This document shows positions 24,835 through 36,588 of a stretch of DNA of 64,000 nt, one piece after another; positions within the stretch are counted from its first letter, which is position 1; each line of letters opens with the position of its first letter. Below the pieces are notes generated by a model. It was not told the origin of the DNA and ran no database searches. It saw only the letters and a list, made by a program, of their open reading frames with translations. The position numbers and the translations under genes are program-made. The DNA comes from Pohlia nutans. Lineage: Eukaryota; Streptophyta; Bryopsida; Bryales; Mniaceae. The stretch is from contig CM040092.1 of assembly GCA_022496805.1 (NCBI GenBank), positions 19,982,113-20,046,112 on the forward strand, given 5' to 3'.

Positions 24835-25668
24835 AGACAGCCCTAATGATACTCACTCCCGTACAAACTGACTCCGTCCAGCAAAGATCCAGTGCAGATT
24901 CCCAGAAAGGAGCAGCTGAGTGGGCATTTTGACTTCGTCGTCACAGTCAGTGTGTAAATTCTTTCATCGGATCGATCAAAACCCCAAATGAAATGCTGTA
25001 TGCATATTTTCCAATCAATCGACAACAACGTCATGATGTCTTCTTGCAAGGGATCCCGGAACTGCTTACTCGTCAATCATCCGATTTTTAATTTAAGTTA
25101 CCACACTTGACTTGACCACGGTCAGGTAGCTCGAGGCCGGACACACAGACAGTCTGGCCATGCAGGCACTTGAGCAAAAAATAAAATTAAGAAGAGCAAC
25201 AAAAAAAAAAATCAGTTTGGGGAATCGCGCCCTGCAACATGTAAGAAGAACACCACCACCATCTGGCACACGACACCTACTCCGATGTATCCCTTCCTGG
25301 CCCACTGACCCAATCTCCAAAAACAGTCACATCACATGTCTCAAAATCCTTAAAACTCGAATCTTTGCTACAACCAAAAAGCTTGCTCATCTGTGTGCGG
25401 CAACGAAAGCTCCGGTATTTGCAATGAAATCTGCGTTTCTGAAAGATATGAGAATTTTTTTATAAAAAGGTTTGGGTAATGAGATGAGATCAAAGGTTTG
25501 GACTTCTTCTGCAGAGGCAAAATATGTCACGGGTGATTGATTTTGGAGGTCAGAATTGGCAGTGTGAAAATTGTGTGGGAGTACTGAACTTAGTACTGAG
25601 CAGGTGAGGATGATGATGAGTACCGGTATCATTGCTTGATTCAGACAGTGTGATGTCAAACTTGATTG

Positions 25669-25714
25669 TCCACGTCAGACTCTGGAGAGGTCCACGTCAG
25701 CATAAACCAATCAG
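25669..25714. promoter_or_regulatory. Duplicated TCCACGTCAG sites and CCAATCAG upstream of SAC
   Basis: TCCACGTCAG occurs at 25669-25678 and 25691-25700 (22-bp period), followed by CCAATCAG at 25707-25714. On the gene's strand these read CTGACGTGGA, the bZIP/UPRE-type TGACGTGG, near a CCAAT box. They lie about 1 kb upstream of the SAC start codon, so transcription would start downstream of them. Confidence 0.4.
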
Positions 25715-26647
25715 AAGATGACATGTGGAAATTTTTGGGTCACACAAATTTAAGTAATTTATGTTGAAGCTGATGGTACTGGGGACAATAGCAACTGCCG
25801 TCCTGCATTATTCCTGCCTTTCTGCCCTGCAGGAAACAGTCTGGGTCTTGGTCATAACGGACTAATCAAGGTTCCTTTAAAGTTCGGGAATATTCTTTCA
25901 ACTTATGGGCGTACAACCTTCATTGAAATATTGAATTTATCCTTTGAAACTTGAAGCTCTGATTCGGCACCTTGGTGTCAAAATCTAATTATGTAGTTTT
26001 ATCTATTCGGCATCTTGGTGGTTGAAATATCTGTCGTTTTTAAAAGGTGGAAAGCGCATTCAACAATCGATATTGTATGAGTGAGGTCGGTTATCCACAT
26101 CAATGTTGAGTAAAAACATGTGCCAACAATTTTCAACATTTTACAAGTATTCAACTTTGACATTTCGTCAAAATATGATTTTTTGATATGAGAAATTGAA
26201 TTTTTTTTCGATTGTTATAAAATTACACCACTTTATTTAATGGTTGATTGTTGATATTGAATTCATCGTTCCTTTCCCTTTCCAGTAAATTTTTAACACT
26301 ACAAACATCTTAGATACTTTTTTGTGACTTACCGTAAATGGTCCAACACAACCTTTTTTTTGAAAATAATTGAGTCACCAAGGGATTATTTAAGTCACAA
26401 ATTACCACTTTAAAAGGACCTACTATTGGTACACCAAAATCACCATATACTGTGGCCCACAGTATTTACGAGAGGCTTTACTAGTAATTAATTTTTCAAA
26501 AAACTGTGGTGAAATTCATCCAAATTGGATGAGAATTTATTCAAACAAATGAGAATTTGTCAAAATGGATGAATGTACCCATGCCATTCACCCACCCACA
26601 TTATATGGTGATTTCGGAGTAGTGTCTTTTCCTACTAGTGTCTTTTC

Positions 26648-27174
26648 TACTAAGGTAACTATATCTAAAAGTGACCTTTACCTTAAATTGTTCCTAGCTC
26701 AATCTTTCATAATAAGTAGATTCTGACACCCTACTATTGATGAGAATGTGCACAATCTGAACATCAGAGTTTAGGGCCGCTTTATGGTCAACCTATAGTC
26801 AACACTTCGGAAATTCATAACTTATTCATACAGTGTCCAAATAATGCATGCTAAAGTGCGTTGGAATTCTCTTGAACTTGCTAATTAGACCCACCAAAAT
26901 ATTTTATGTTTTATGTGTGTAAATAGGCTCAATTGGTAAGGTGGACGCTTTAAGGTATAGTTACCTTACACCAATTATTGCCATTACTGTGAGTCACTGA
27001 ATTAGTGTGAGATTTTCCACCAATCCTCAATTAGAGTGAGACTTTACACACAATCCTCACTACTCATTGTGAGAATTCTCAATTAGTGTGAGTCACACTT
27101 TGTTCTAATATCACAATTACTATGAGGATACTGAATTATTGTGACTCAAAATAATGACGATAATTGGTGTAGTG
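26648..27174. mobile_element. CACTA-type MITE with a nested MITE in its left end
   Basis: The right end, inverted, reads CACTACACCAATTAT. The left end reads TACTACACCAATTAT once the nested element at 26653-26965 and one TA are left out. The interior is rich in GTGAGTCAC-type inverted motifs. Confidence 0.6.
26653..26965. mobile_element. AGGTAACTATA MITE, copy 2, with TA duplication
   Basis: 313-bp copy of the element at 11598-11929, ends AGGTAACTATATCT and GGTATAGTTACCT, flanked by TA at 26651-26652 and 26966-26967. It interrupts the terminal repeat of a CACTA-like MITE; comparison with the opposite end of that MITE shows the uninterrupted site. Confidence 0.75.
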
Positions 27175-27623
27175 TCATTTCACTAGTAGGAATTCCTAGT
27201 GTCTTTTCTACATTTTTTTCAAAAATAGAATATAGAAATACAAAGATAATCCAATTAGTAAGCATTTAAGCATAAGTAAATACAAATAAGTGAATATTGT
27301 ATGTGATTGTACAGTATATGAGAAGCCGTTCTTTGTCATTCTGGCCCAAATTTGAACTTTGTTGAACTGGGAAAAAACCTGCATATTTTCTTGTTCATTC
27401 CAGCCTGGCTGATCAGAGCTAAAGGCAAGAAGCCTTTGATCCCTTTGAAAGCTTCTACTGTAGATAAGGACTTGGATTACCGGTATAGTCATAACATTCA
27501 GTAGTCTTCGAGAAGGGTGCCTTTTTGTTTCATTCACCTTTATATATGGAGTGACCAGTGATTTGTAATTGAATGGGCTATTGAATCAAATAAATAACCA
27601 CCTGCCCCCATAGCTACTGATGT

Positions 27624-27684
27624 GATGTGGAATATCCCACATCATTTCGTTGGGGGGATGAAATGATGTGGGATATTCCACATC
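27624..27684. repeat. Perfect 25-bp inverted repeat (hairpin)
   Basis: Arms at 27624-27648 and 27660-27684 are exact reverse complements around a G-rich 11-nt loop. The core GTGGGATATTCCAC resembles GTGTGGAATATTCCA near 3939 and GTGTGGAATATTTCACACC near 34565, so it may be a decayed short MITE. Confidence 0.75.
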
Positions 27685-27933
27685 ATTATGTTGGGGGAAG
27701 GCAGCAGTCACAGAGCCTACTGAATGTTATGGTACTAGGATGCCTCTTGTGCCCAAATAATTCAATAATAATTCTAGAAAGGTAGAGGGATCTAATTCCA
27801 AGGATTTTTGACTATGATAGTTGATGTAAAAATTCTGGATTTTTTATGCAACATAGGAAGTTAGAAATGATTGTCTTTAAAAAAAAATGTGTGACTTGTA
27901 GGTTTATGAAGAGGTGAAACTAAGGTGGACATA

Positions 27934-28053
27934 CACTAGTAGAAAAGGTGGCGCTCCCCATGGACATACCCAAGAAAAATTACTATACATGTGTGGAATT
28001 GAGCACTACTTGCCTGGGCATCTCCCTCGGTAGTGCCACCTTTTCTACTAGTG
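27934..28053. mobile_element. CACTA-type MITE with ATA duplication (120 bp)
   Basis: Ends CACTAGTAGAAAAGGTGGC and GCCACCTTTTCTACTAGTG are inverted repeats, with ATA on both sides (27931-27933, 28054-28056). CACTA ends and a 3-bp duplication define the CACTA/EnSpm superfamily. Confidence 0.85.
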
Positions 28054-28099
28054 ATAACTTACCTAAAACCACCCAAGACCCAATTCCTCTTCATGTTAT

Positions 28100-28330
28100 C
28101 CCCTAAAGGACCAAGGATTCCTTGTTTTAAAAAGCCAAATGCAATTGATCATATTGTGAATAACATAATTCAAAGGGGACCAAACTTTATATCACCATAA
28201 TCAGTGAAGAATATTGGATGTGTTTGGTCATAAACCAAATTGATTTTGAACAAAAAAAAGTCTACATATGACCTATTCAAAATTGCTGAAAATAATGAAG
28301 CCTGAGTTGGGCTTCTTGGTCCTTTAGGGG
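28100..28330. mobile_element. TTAA-type MITE, family C, flanked by TTAT
   Basis: 231 bp with ends CCCCTAAAGGACCAAG and CTTGGTCCTTTAGGGG, perfect inverted repeats. Both flanks read TTAT (28096-28099, 28331-28334) instead of TTAA. This is the best-preserved family-C copy here. Confidence 0.75.
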
Positions 28331-28558
28331 TTATTGACCCCCAACACCACCTTGGGATTGATCCAATTCCATCTCACTTCAAGTGGACACTAAATGCACT
28401 AAGTGATAGGTGGAATTGGATGTAAATAGAGTGGCTTTAAGTACATCAATGAATGAAAATGAGATCATAAGGTGTTGATTAAGCCATTCAAACAATGAAC
28501 AAAGCAATTTAGCTCGACAATCAAGTAGATTATGTGGAGTGTTAGCAAGGCGGTTTAA

Positions 28559-29146
28559 CCACTAAGCATCCACACACTACATTCACCTAGTCAAACCTCA
28601 TCAATTTCTCACATTTTAAAATATATTATATTTTTATGGGATTTTTCCCAAATAGGTTATTTTTGGACACATCAACCCAGATTTTTTCATAATTATTTAA
28701 ATAAAAATGAATTTTATAAGATTTTTAAAAGCTTTTCACTTGTATGAAAGCGTAAAAAGTATATTACATGGTTAATTACATAGCTTTTCACATAGTAATT
28801 ACAAAAAAGCGTAAAATAGTATGAAATTTTTAGGAAAAATGTAAATAAAAGTGATGAACAAAAATTTGTAGGGAGATGCCTTTTGAGCTTACATAAAAAG
28901 AAATTCAATAGAAAACCTTTTTCTACAATGTATATTGGAATTTTAGGGGTCTTAGCTTTATAGTGATGTAAAAAATGAAATTTTAACAATTTTGAAGAAT
29001 AGTAAATTGGACTAGAAAGAAGAAGATAACCTCCACACTTTCTTAGTTGGGACCATTTTCATTTGAAATTAGGAATTAGGTGAAATTCAGCATTTGACTG
29101 AAAAATGGCCAAATTTGGCCATATTGGTCTCTTTATATGCTTAGGG
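28559..29146. mobile_element. TTAA-flanked MITE (588 bp)
   Basis: Ends CCACTAAGCAT and ATGCTTAGGGG between TTAA at 28555-28558 and 29147-29150. The AT-rich interior has no coding signal. Confidence 0.55.
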
Positions 29147-30244
29147 GTTAAGGTAACTTCTTCATCAGCTATACGCTGATTTGGAATGATTATAAAGCGT
29201 TTTTGAAATGCTCACAGCCCCCAACTAGGAACGGTTTTGTATTTCCAAGGTAGGCCTCCTTGAAAATTCATAGAATTTACAAAAGTTATTGAAAAAATAT
29301 GATTTCACTTGGATTTGATCAACTCCACTAAGGAGCATTTGCATGATACGGTCAACCAATTTCTTTGTCTCTCTGCACTAAAAGTGGAACTTTAAAAAAT
29401 CATAGAAAAATAAAGAATTAATATTAGTGTAAAATTAATTTTAGGTGGTTTAGGAATGTTAATTTTGTATTATCAACACCAAAATTTTCATAAAATGGTG
29501 ATTATATTCTTGTATATACATCAAATTCCTTAAAAAAAGTGCATGCCCCAGTGCATAAGTGCACCTCAATTTCATTCAAATTTCATGAAAAATGGTATTT
29601 CGTGTAATCTTGACCTATAATTTTTTTTCATATATTCAAACATGTTAAATTAAACATCCTTAAATTTTTTTGGATTTTTCTTAGATTTTTGATCCATATT
29701 TTAAGTCTTTAAAGTAAATTATTATGCAATTTTGGCCAATTCATTTACTTTATAAATAAATTGATTTTGTTATTCTTTCTTTTTCGGTTCTCTTTCAAAT
29801 GATATTTTTCAGGTGGTATTTTTAATGAATTTTCAAAATTAGAAATAAACATGAACCATTTGTACAATCAAAGATTGGATAGAAATTGGTCAAATTGTTA
29901 TTAAAACCGTATTAAAACGGATGTTTTGACGTGTTTAATTTTTAAGATAAATAAATTTTGGGAAAATAAAGTTTGATCATTTGGTTCATATGTAGTTGTT
30001 GTGTACTCATGATTCATTTTTATTTTCATTGTGCTAATGCTATATATTTTATAAATTGGTTCAAAAACCAATGATTTTAATAAAATGTACAATGTGCACA
30101 AAATGTAGTGAGGTGCACTAAGGCACACTAAATCTTTGGCATTGAATTGGTGGACCGTACCATGCATTTTCCCTAAAATTTACTCTTTTCCTCAAAATTT
30201 TGTAACACACATGGTATGTCCTCCAAGATGTTCAAATTGTTTAA

Positions 30245-30796
30245 CCCCTAAATGACAGAGGGGGCAAGGGCACAACCTAAATGTGTTATAAAATGTTTAC
30301 TTCTGCAACTTTGATGAAGTTTGGTCCAAAAGAGAAAAATGAAAAGCATCACGGATGTTTAGTAATTATCCGTATAGTCAAACATTCAATAAATGTTTTA
30401 GATACTCATTTAATGAATTTAGAAGCATTTACCATTTAATATTCACCAAAACTACAAATTTAATTTTTAGGATTTGAAACTTGGTGTGATTGGATAAAAC
30501 TAGACATTCTATTCAAAAAAATTAAAAATCAATTTTTTCAAAGGAGAGAACATCGTTAGCTTCTCGAAATAGTGAACTTTATAATACTAGGACAATATTG
30601 AGGTCTTTGTTTTTGAAAAATTCTCCTCGGTGGAGTTTAACTTGGATAGATATGATTCAAATTGGGTTGTAAAGTAGACTTGATTTCCAATTTGAAAATA
30701 TTTTTTATTTTTTAATAAAAATATAAAATTTTCATCCTAGGCAACTTGTAAGAAAAGGGGCAGCGACCATAAAATGGTCGTTTGGTCACATAGGGG
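30245..30796. mobile_element. TTAA-flanked MITE, family D
   Basis: Starts CCCCTAAATGACAG after TTAA (30241-30244) and ends AAATGGTCGTTTGGTC...AGGGG before CTAA (30797-30800). It is a diverged inverted copy of 56587-57129. Confidence 0.6.
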
Positions 30797-30875
30797 CTAA
30801 AGGATGGAAAGAGGTACTTTTAGCTTAGGACCTCCTTCAATGTATCGATGGGGGCCTGGGGATCTAGGAAATGCC

Positions 30876-31156
30876 ATACCGTAGTACCACAGCTAGATCA
30901 CCACCCCACGAACGAATATTTAATATTTTTTGAAAAATAAGGTTCGTTCCTCAAAAAAAGAATTTCTTGATTTCTGTTTTTCAGCCAAAAATGATTAAAA
31001 ATGACCCCAAATGGCCAAAAATAGCTTAGAGATAGCAAAATATCGCTAAAAATAATTTATTCTATTTTCGTTTTTTGGTCCTCATAATTTCCAATTTTTT
31101 ACGTTTTATATTTTTTGAATTATTTTTTGGCGACTCAGCTATGGTACTACGGTATC
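30876..31156. mobile_element. ATACCGTAGTACCA inverted-repeat element
   Basis: The left end ATACCGTAGTACCACAGCTA and inverted right end ATACCGTAGTACCATAGCTG match over about 24 bp; length 281 bp. No second copy in the window and no clear target duplication. Confidence 0.55.
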
Positions 31157-32064
31157 GAAATGGGTGAACCCAAGAGTTTGTATTCAATTCTTATAAACAC
31201 CTGTGGACCATCGATGGTTTTTGAGACTTGGATTCTTGTTTTCTAGCGATTTTCACCGGCCATATCCTCACATGGAAGCCAACCCGGCCTAAAACTGACT
31301 GTTTTGTAACTGAAGAAATGATCATAACCATTGCATGGAGGTCATGGATGATGAATTCTGTTGCAACACATGGTCTGCACTTTTTCACTCCATCATGAAG
31401 GAAAGAGCCCCAGTCACTCAACTTACATTCTTGTTGAAAAAATCATGGTCTTCAACACTCAACTGTAACATCTTGAATGCAAGTACTGTACCCCCAACAT
31501 CACGGTCGGCAAAAGAAAAATGTATAAATTAAAAAAGATAGAGAGATTATTCGTTAAAAAAATAATTGTAAAATAAGAATCTTGAATTTTTTTCACATAT
31601 TATAGCATCTGTTGAAATAGAATCTTTCAAAGATTGAATTATTTGACAAGCATGTGTTGAACTCGCTATGTGAATATGGTATTGTAGTTTTCTTTTTGGA
31701 ACTTGGTACTTTCAAAATCAAACAAACCAATGATTCTCTTTTTTTTAATTTTCGAAAGTGACATTACTTGCAGTTCTTTTTATGGGAGCTATGAAACTAT
31801 TTACATGAATTGGTAAAACATGTGATGCGTGGGAATTGGTTAAAGGATATCTTGAATGTAAACTTTTTATTCTACATAATGTGTGTCAAAGAATAACATT
31901 GGCCCGTAGGGCTAGCGTGAATGAAGAGTCTGTTGGGGATGTGGGTCACGTTATTGGGAGCATATAATAAATATTTGAAAACAATTCTATTAATTATGTG
32001 GATTGTTTCAATTGAGAGAGTCATACTATTTAAGCTACTTGAAATGTTCACAATATTTTAAATA

Positions 32065-32145
32065 CTCCCTCTGTCCCACCAAAAAGTCATGATTTGGACT
32101 TAAAATCTGTCCCAAATTCAAGTCATGATTTCTGAGACAAAGGAG
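32065..32145. mobile_element. Short Stowaway-like MITE (81 bp)
   Basis: CTCCCTCTGTCCC at the left and GAGACAAAGGAG at the right, TA on both sides, and paired arms with GTCATGATTT and AAGTCATGATTT. A related right end (GGGACAGAGTGGGAG) is at 33139-33153. A (TA)n tract follows at 32185-32225. Confidence 0.65.
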
Positions 32146-32180
32146 TATACAAGTATTCCTCACCATCCAAATTACCACTG

Positions 32181-32227
<47 letters not shown>

Positions 32228-32887
32228 CCTGGAGTAGCGGATCACAAATTCACAATCTGATTTTAACATCCACATCTCCAAATGAACCATTTCATTTCAC
32301 TACATATCATAGTGTGTCATTTCATTTCATCTCAAAATAAATTGCTTTGAGCTGAACTGCATGTTGACCATTGTGATTAATAATTCCCGCGTGCTAAATT
32401 TTGTACATATTCAGGAGGTCACTTCCAAAAATTACATAACAATGTGCAAACAAAGATAGACGATAGGATCCAAATAAACCTTTGAAAATAAATTTTATAA
32501 TTTTTTTACATTAATATAGGCTGCTCAAAATTGATTACAAGAATGAAATTGAAAATATTTTTTAAATATTACTAACTGTAGTAATAATTAATTTCAATAT
32601 TAGCGTACTTTTAAATACCTTTTGTTCACTAGTGGTACTCAAAAGAAACAAAGAGTGACCTCCCCAAGTGTACATACGACCTCATAACAAGATTGAGCCT
32701 ATGAAATTGGAGCAACCAATTCTCATATGATGCCTACCTGTGAAGATTTAAGAATGATAGCCTTAAACCCCACCAATTTTAGGGTTGCAGCCAACCGTAA
32801 CCCTAGAAACTTCAAGGGTGGTTTCCTTATACGAAGATCTTTGATTTTGCCGTGAAAATTACTCTTTCATACAACGTGGGGCCTTAA

Positions 32888-33101
32888 CCCCTACATGTCT
32901 AAATATGCCTTTGGGGCTAATAGAATACGGTGTATTTTTCTTGTATTTGGAACGGATCTACACCTTTCATGGATTTAAGTTCAACAAAAAAGTTGAAATT
33001 TAGATCAATGCAGTTCTAGTGATCCAATTTCGAGCTTCTTGTTGATAGCAAATGCCAATTATACAACAACTTATCTACTATCCGTATGGGACATTTAGGG
33101 G
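32888..33101. mobile_element. TTAA-type MITE (214 bp)
   Basis: Starts CCCCTACATGTC after TTAA (32884-32887) and ends GGACATTTAGGGG before TCAA (33102-33105), one base off TTAA. Confidence 0.5.
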
Positions 33102-33850
33102 TCAATCCCAAATTTTCCATGATATCACGACTTTTTAATGGGACAGAGTGGGAGTATCAATTAGCCAGCCCAAATTTTATGTACTCTGTAACAATATGGC
33201 TAAAATTAGCAAAAATAAAATAAAATCACTGCTCGTATACCAACCTCACATCAATTTTATCCTCTTGGCTGTATGCAGAAGCAAAATATCAACCGCAAGT
33301 GGTCCGACTGGCAAATCAAAGAATGTTCTAAAGTCAAATTGGGACCTCAAATAAGTTGAGGATCCTGTGGGACGAAAATGGCTCTAAAGTGACAGTAAGT
33401 AAATGCAGGAACTGAGGAGGTAGGAGGCATTTGAGAGCCACATGGACGGCTCCCATCACGCATGGAAAAACTCCCGCGTCAATGGCATGAAGGTTGATTG
33501 TCCTATTACCAACCAGGTACCCAAAACCAACCACCCTAGATTCTTGCCTAATTTCTAGATTTTCAAAGGGAAGATGTACCTTATTTGTACATTAGAGCAT
33601 GTGATCGGTTTTAGGTGAACCTATGACTTTCACTTTGAAAATTTGTACTTATTCAAATAATTATCAATTTTTTTAATTAAATATGAAAACTTCTTAATTT
33701 CTTATTGCTAAAAGAGGAAAATTTTCAAAATATTGATTCATCTATCCCATGTATAGTGAATGTCTTAACTGATTCGTTTTAGATGCCTCGACCCTAAGTT
33801 AGTTTGCCATGATATTTCATGCACCAATAGCCTCAAAGGCATAACATTTA

Positions 33851-34159
33851 TGGTCCATTCACACCAGTCATCCAATGCAAGTGCGGCAGAGAATTTGTAT
33901 TCGTCAAGTAAGTTTTTGGAAGCTACAGTGTGCTCCTATAATTTTTTATTTATTTTTAATTTGACGCATGCAAGAGTTGCTTCAACGCATTTTGGGTGTT
34001 GCAAGAAATTTGCGCTCCATTAACGCACATGCGTTGGCCAAAAGTAAGAAGAGACAAGGCTCTAACACTGCAAGAAATTGTATATTATTTTCAAAATTTA
34101 TCTTGCAACATTCTAGGAACGCAACGCAAGTGTTGGAGCTTCTTGGTGTGAATGGGCCA
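33851..34159. mobile_element. CCATTCACACCA MITE, copy 1
   Basis: Ends TGGTCCATTCACACCA and TGGTGTGAATGGGCCA. Flanks TTA and TCA, one mismatch. The interior near both ends carries GCAAGT/ACTTGC motifs as in copy 2. Confidence 0.65.
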
Positions 34160-34162
34160 TCA

Positions 34163-34468
34163 TGACCCATTCACACCAAAAATCCGACGCAAGTCTGTCT
34201 GCGTTCTTGAATTTTGGGTGGGTAAATTGAAAAAATGATTTATTATTCTGAACTTGTCTTATCTCCTGCGAACATTGTGCGGCACTGTTCAACTGCATTC
34301 TGCTGTCGCAAGTTCACTGCCATTCCTTTTTTGCGTTGTGAAACTATTTACTTGCGTCTTCGTCACTGTAGATTGCATTAAACTATGATTTATTTTCACC
34401 ATCTATTTACGTTGACTGACGCACGTTCGCAAGGCACACGCGTTCAAGTGACTGGTGTGAATGGGCCA
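34163..34468. mobile_element. CCATTCACACCA MITE, copy 2, adjoining copy 1
   Basis: Ends TGACCCATTCACACCA and TGGTGTGAATGGGCCA with TCA on both sides (34160-34162, 34469-34471). Only those 3 bp separate it from copy 1. The 3-bp duplication and the TTCACAC end motif suggest kinship with the Harbinger-like MITEs at 2531 and 14473. Confidence 0.7.
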
Positions 34469-35315
34469 TCAGTAGCCTTCATGGCCAGTGCCTTTCCTTC
34501 ATGCACTCTGCTCATCACCTTGAGCCTCCACTTGTCCTCTGAGCTACTAATGAAGAACTGTTGGGTGTGGAATATTTCACACCATCTACTGTAGAGCCAA
34601 GGCAGGAACAGTGCATGCTACTGAATGTTATGGGGCCGGCCGGCAATCCAGCTTTACGACCTGGTCGTTGCCATTCCTGTAATCATCAGCTCAGGCATGT
34701 TGGGCTGTTCAATTCTCCATCATTGCATTCTACTATCACCATCTCAACAAAAAAAAAAATTCTCACTTCTTCGCACCGGAACTTGCTCATGAACTAATAA
34801 CTTTCCCTTTTCATGCAAATACACTAAAGGTACATCTGCATGCACCCGGATTTTGGAATTCTCGTGATTAAAAATAATATTCTTAGTAGAAAGGGTGGTC
34901 TTTGGATTAATAGCGTCAGAGCATGGTGCTCAAGTACCCTTGTTTTACTATTACTAGAATTGTAATTTAGTGTCCAATGAGAATTGATGTCTTTTATTGC
35001 AATTCGTTCAAATGTGAGGAGAAAAAGTGTCCCTACAATACATAGGAGTTTGAATGTCACTTATTGTTCCCATTCTACTCAGAGTGCCATGTTCTTTATA
35101 GGTGATGAGAGTGAAATGAGCTGGCATGCCGTGTTTATTATAATGTTGCCATTTGTCATTAAAACACTACATCCAAAAGGTTTACTTGAAGATCTTGTCA
35201 ATTTAAATTTAGAGTAATCTTTTCTTTTCTTTTCAAGGACACTACCATATATCTCCAAAAAGTCAAATAGTGTTTGTGTTGAGTAATAGTGTCTTGAACA
35301 CTAAATCACAATCTC

Positions 35316-35580
35316 GGAGAAGTCAGTGCAAATTTTGGTATACATGAGCGAACAAAGGGTATTTACTAGGGGGCTATGAAATAATTGGAATATTATACTA
35401 TATATAATATATTTAGGGTATATTTATGGTATATTTTAGGAATATTCATAAAATATTTCCAATTTGGTTTTAAAACACCCTATATTACTTCTATAAATCT
35501 ATAATTTTTATCTCAAATGAATAAAAGACACCCTATATTTGTTCTCTCATGGTTTCTAAATTTTTGACAGTGACTTCCTT
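35316..35580. mobile_element. GGGGAAGTCACT MITE, inverted copy
   Basis: Reverse-complement relative of 21152-21410, sharing for example GTATACATGAGCGAACAAAG and TTTCTAAATTTTTGACAGTG. Ends are partly decayed. Confidence 0.7.
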
Positions 35581-36306
35581 GGGATCACAATTTTAGTGTA
35601 GTTGATATAAAAGAACCCTTTCACTTGGAAGTGACGTTTGGTGGTGATATATTGTAGTCGGTTGTCAAAATCGACAAAAAATAATCATAAGACGAGAAGC
35701 CCAAATCTTTAGGATTTTTTTTTTCAAAAAATCTATTTTTTATTGGGAAAAGGAGAATGTTGAAGAATATTCATAGAATTTGACATTTATTGAAAAATAA
35801 ATTTCCAAAAAATCTAATTATTCTACATGAGATGTTGACCTTGATGCCAACTGGCGGACTCCAAATCGCCCCTTTGAATGTTAATGAGAGCACTATTAAC
35901 CCATGGGCCCCATTTTCTGAAATTTCCATTTTGGGCACCCTAGGGTCTTTTTTTGGCAATTTCTTTTGCAAATTTGAGGCCTACGGTCCCAATGTGGTCT
36001 AGGGGGATCCTCTTTGAAATTTTAAACCCTTGGAGAGGGGGTTAAATTTTAAGGTGAGCCCCTACATGTTCAAAATAGGGGGCAGTTTTGTCCTCTTGCA
36101 TTAACATCCGGGGGATTTAGATTCTTTCGGTAAGGTATAAGGTTGTCAATGATAATATGTAAAAAATGCTAAACACACCAACTTTGTATTTGGAAATAGG
36201 GTTGCAACTTGGGGGATTCAAAAAGACCACATTCACACCAAGTACCCTGTGTGAGCACTGTTCAAGGATTCTTGCTGAAATTTGCTAAACGAGGTTCATT
36301 GGAAGT

Positions 36307-36588
36307 TTGGGCATGTTTCGCAATGAGAGCCGCATCCGCTTTGTTGCATCTGCTAATAATGAAACTCTTCATTATATCATCAACTCTGACCCTCAAATAT
36401 CACATCACCAAACTTCAAAGAGTAAACATATCCCAATTCAAAATTACCATGCTATGTTCCTAGAAATTGCATACAAATGTGTGCAACAAAATGTAAAATG
36501 GGTTTTAGACAACCTTCCTAACTCTTGCAGTACTAAGGACTTCTTTGATGTCACACGACATCTTCACAATGATATTGTTACACTGTAA
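36307..36588 (+). other. Unclassified 93-codon ORF, probably a remnant
   Basis: An open frame with normal amino-acid composition (contains CVQQNVKWVLDNLPNSC) and a reading continuity upstream to about 36220 broken by one stop. I recognise no family and see no splice partners. It may be a decayed gene or transposon fragment, or chance. Confidence 0.2.

Noticed and set aside
33334..33534. Minus-strand 66-codon ORF
   Set aside because: No family match, no splice partners, lies in repeat-rich DNA.
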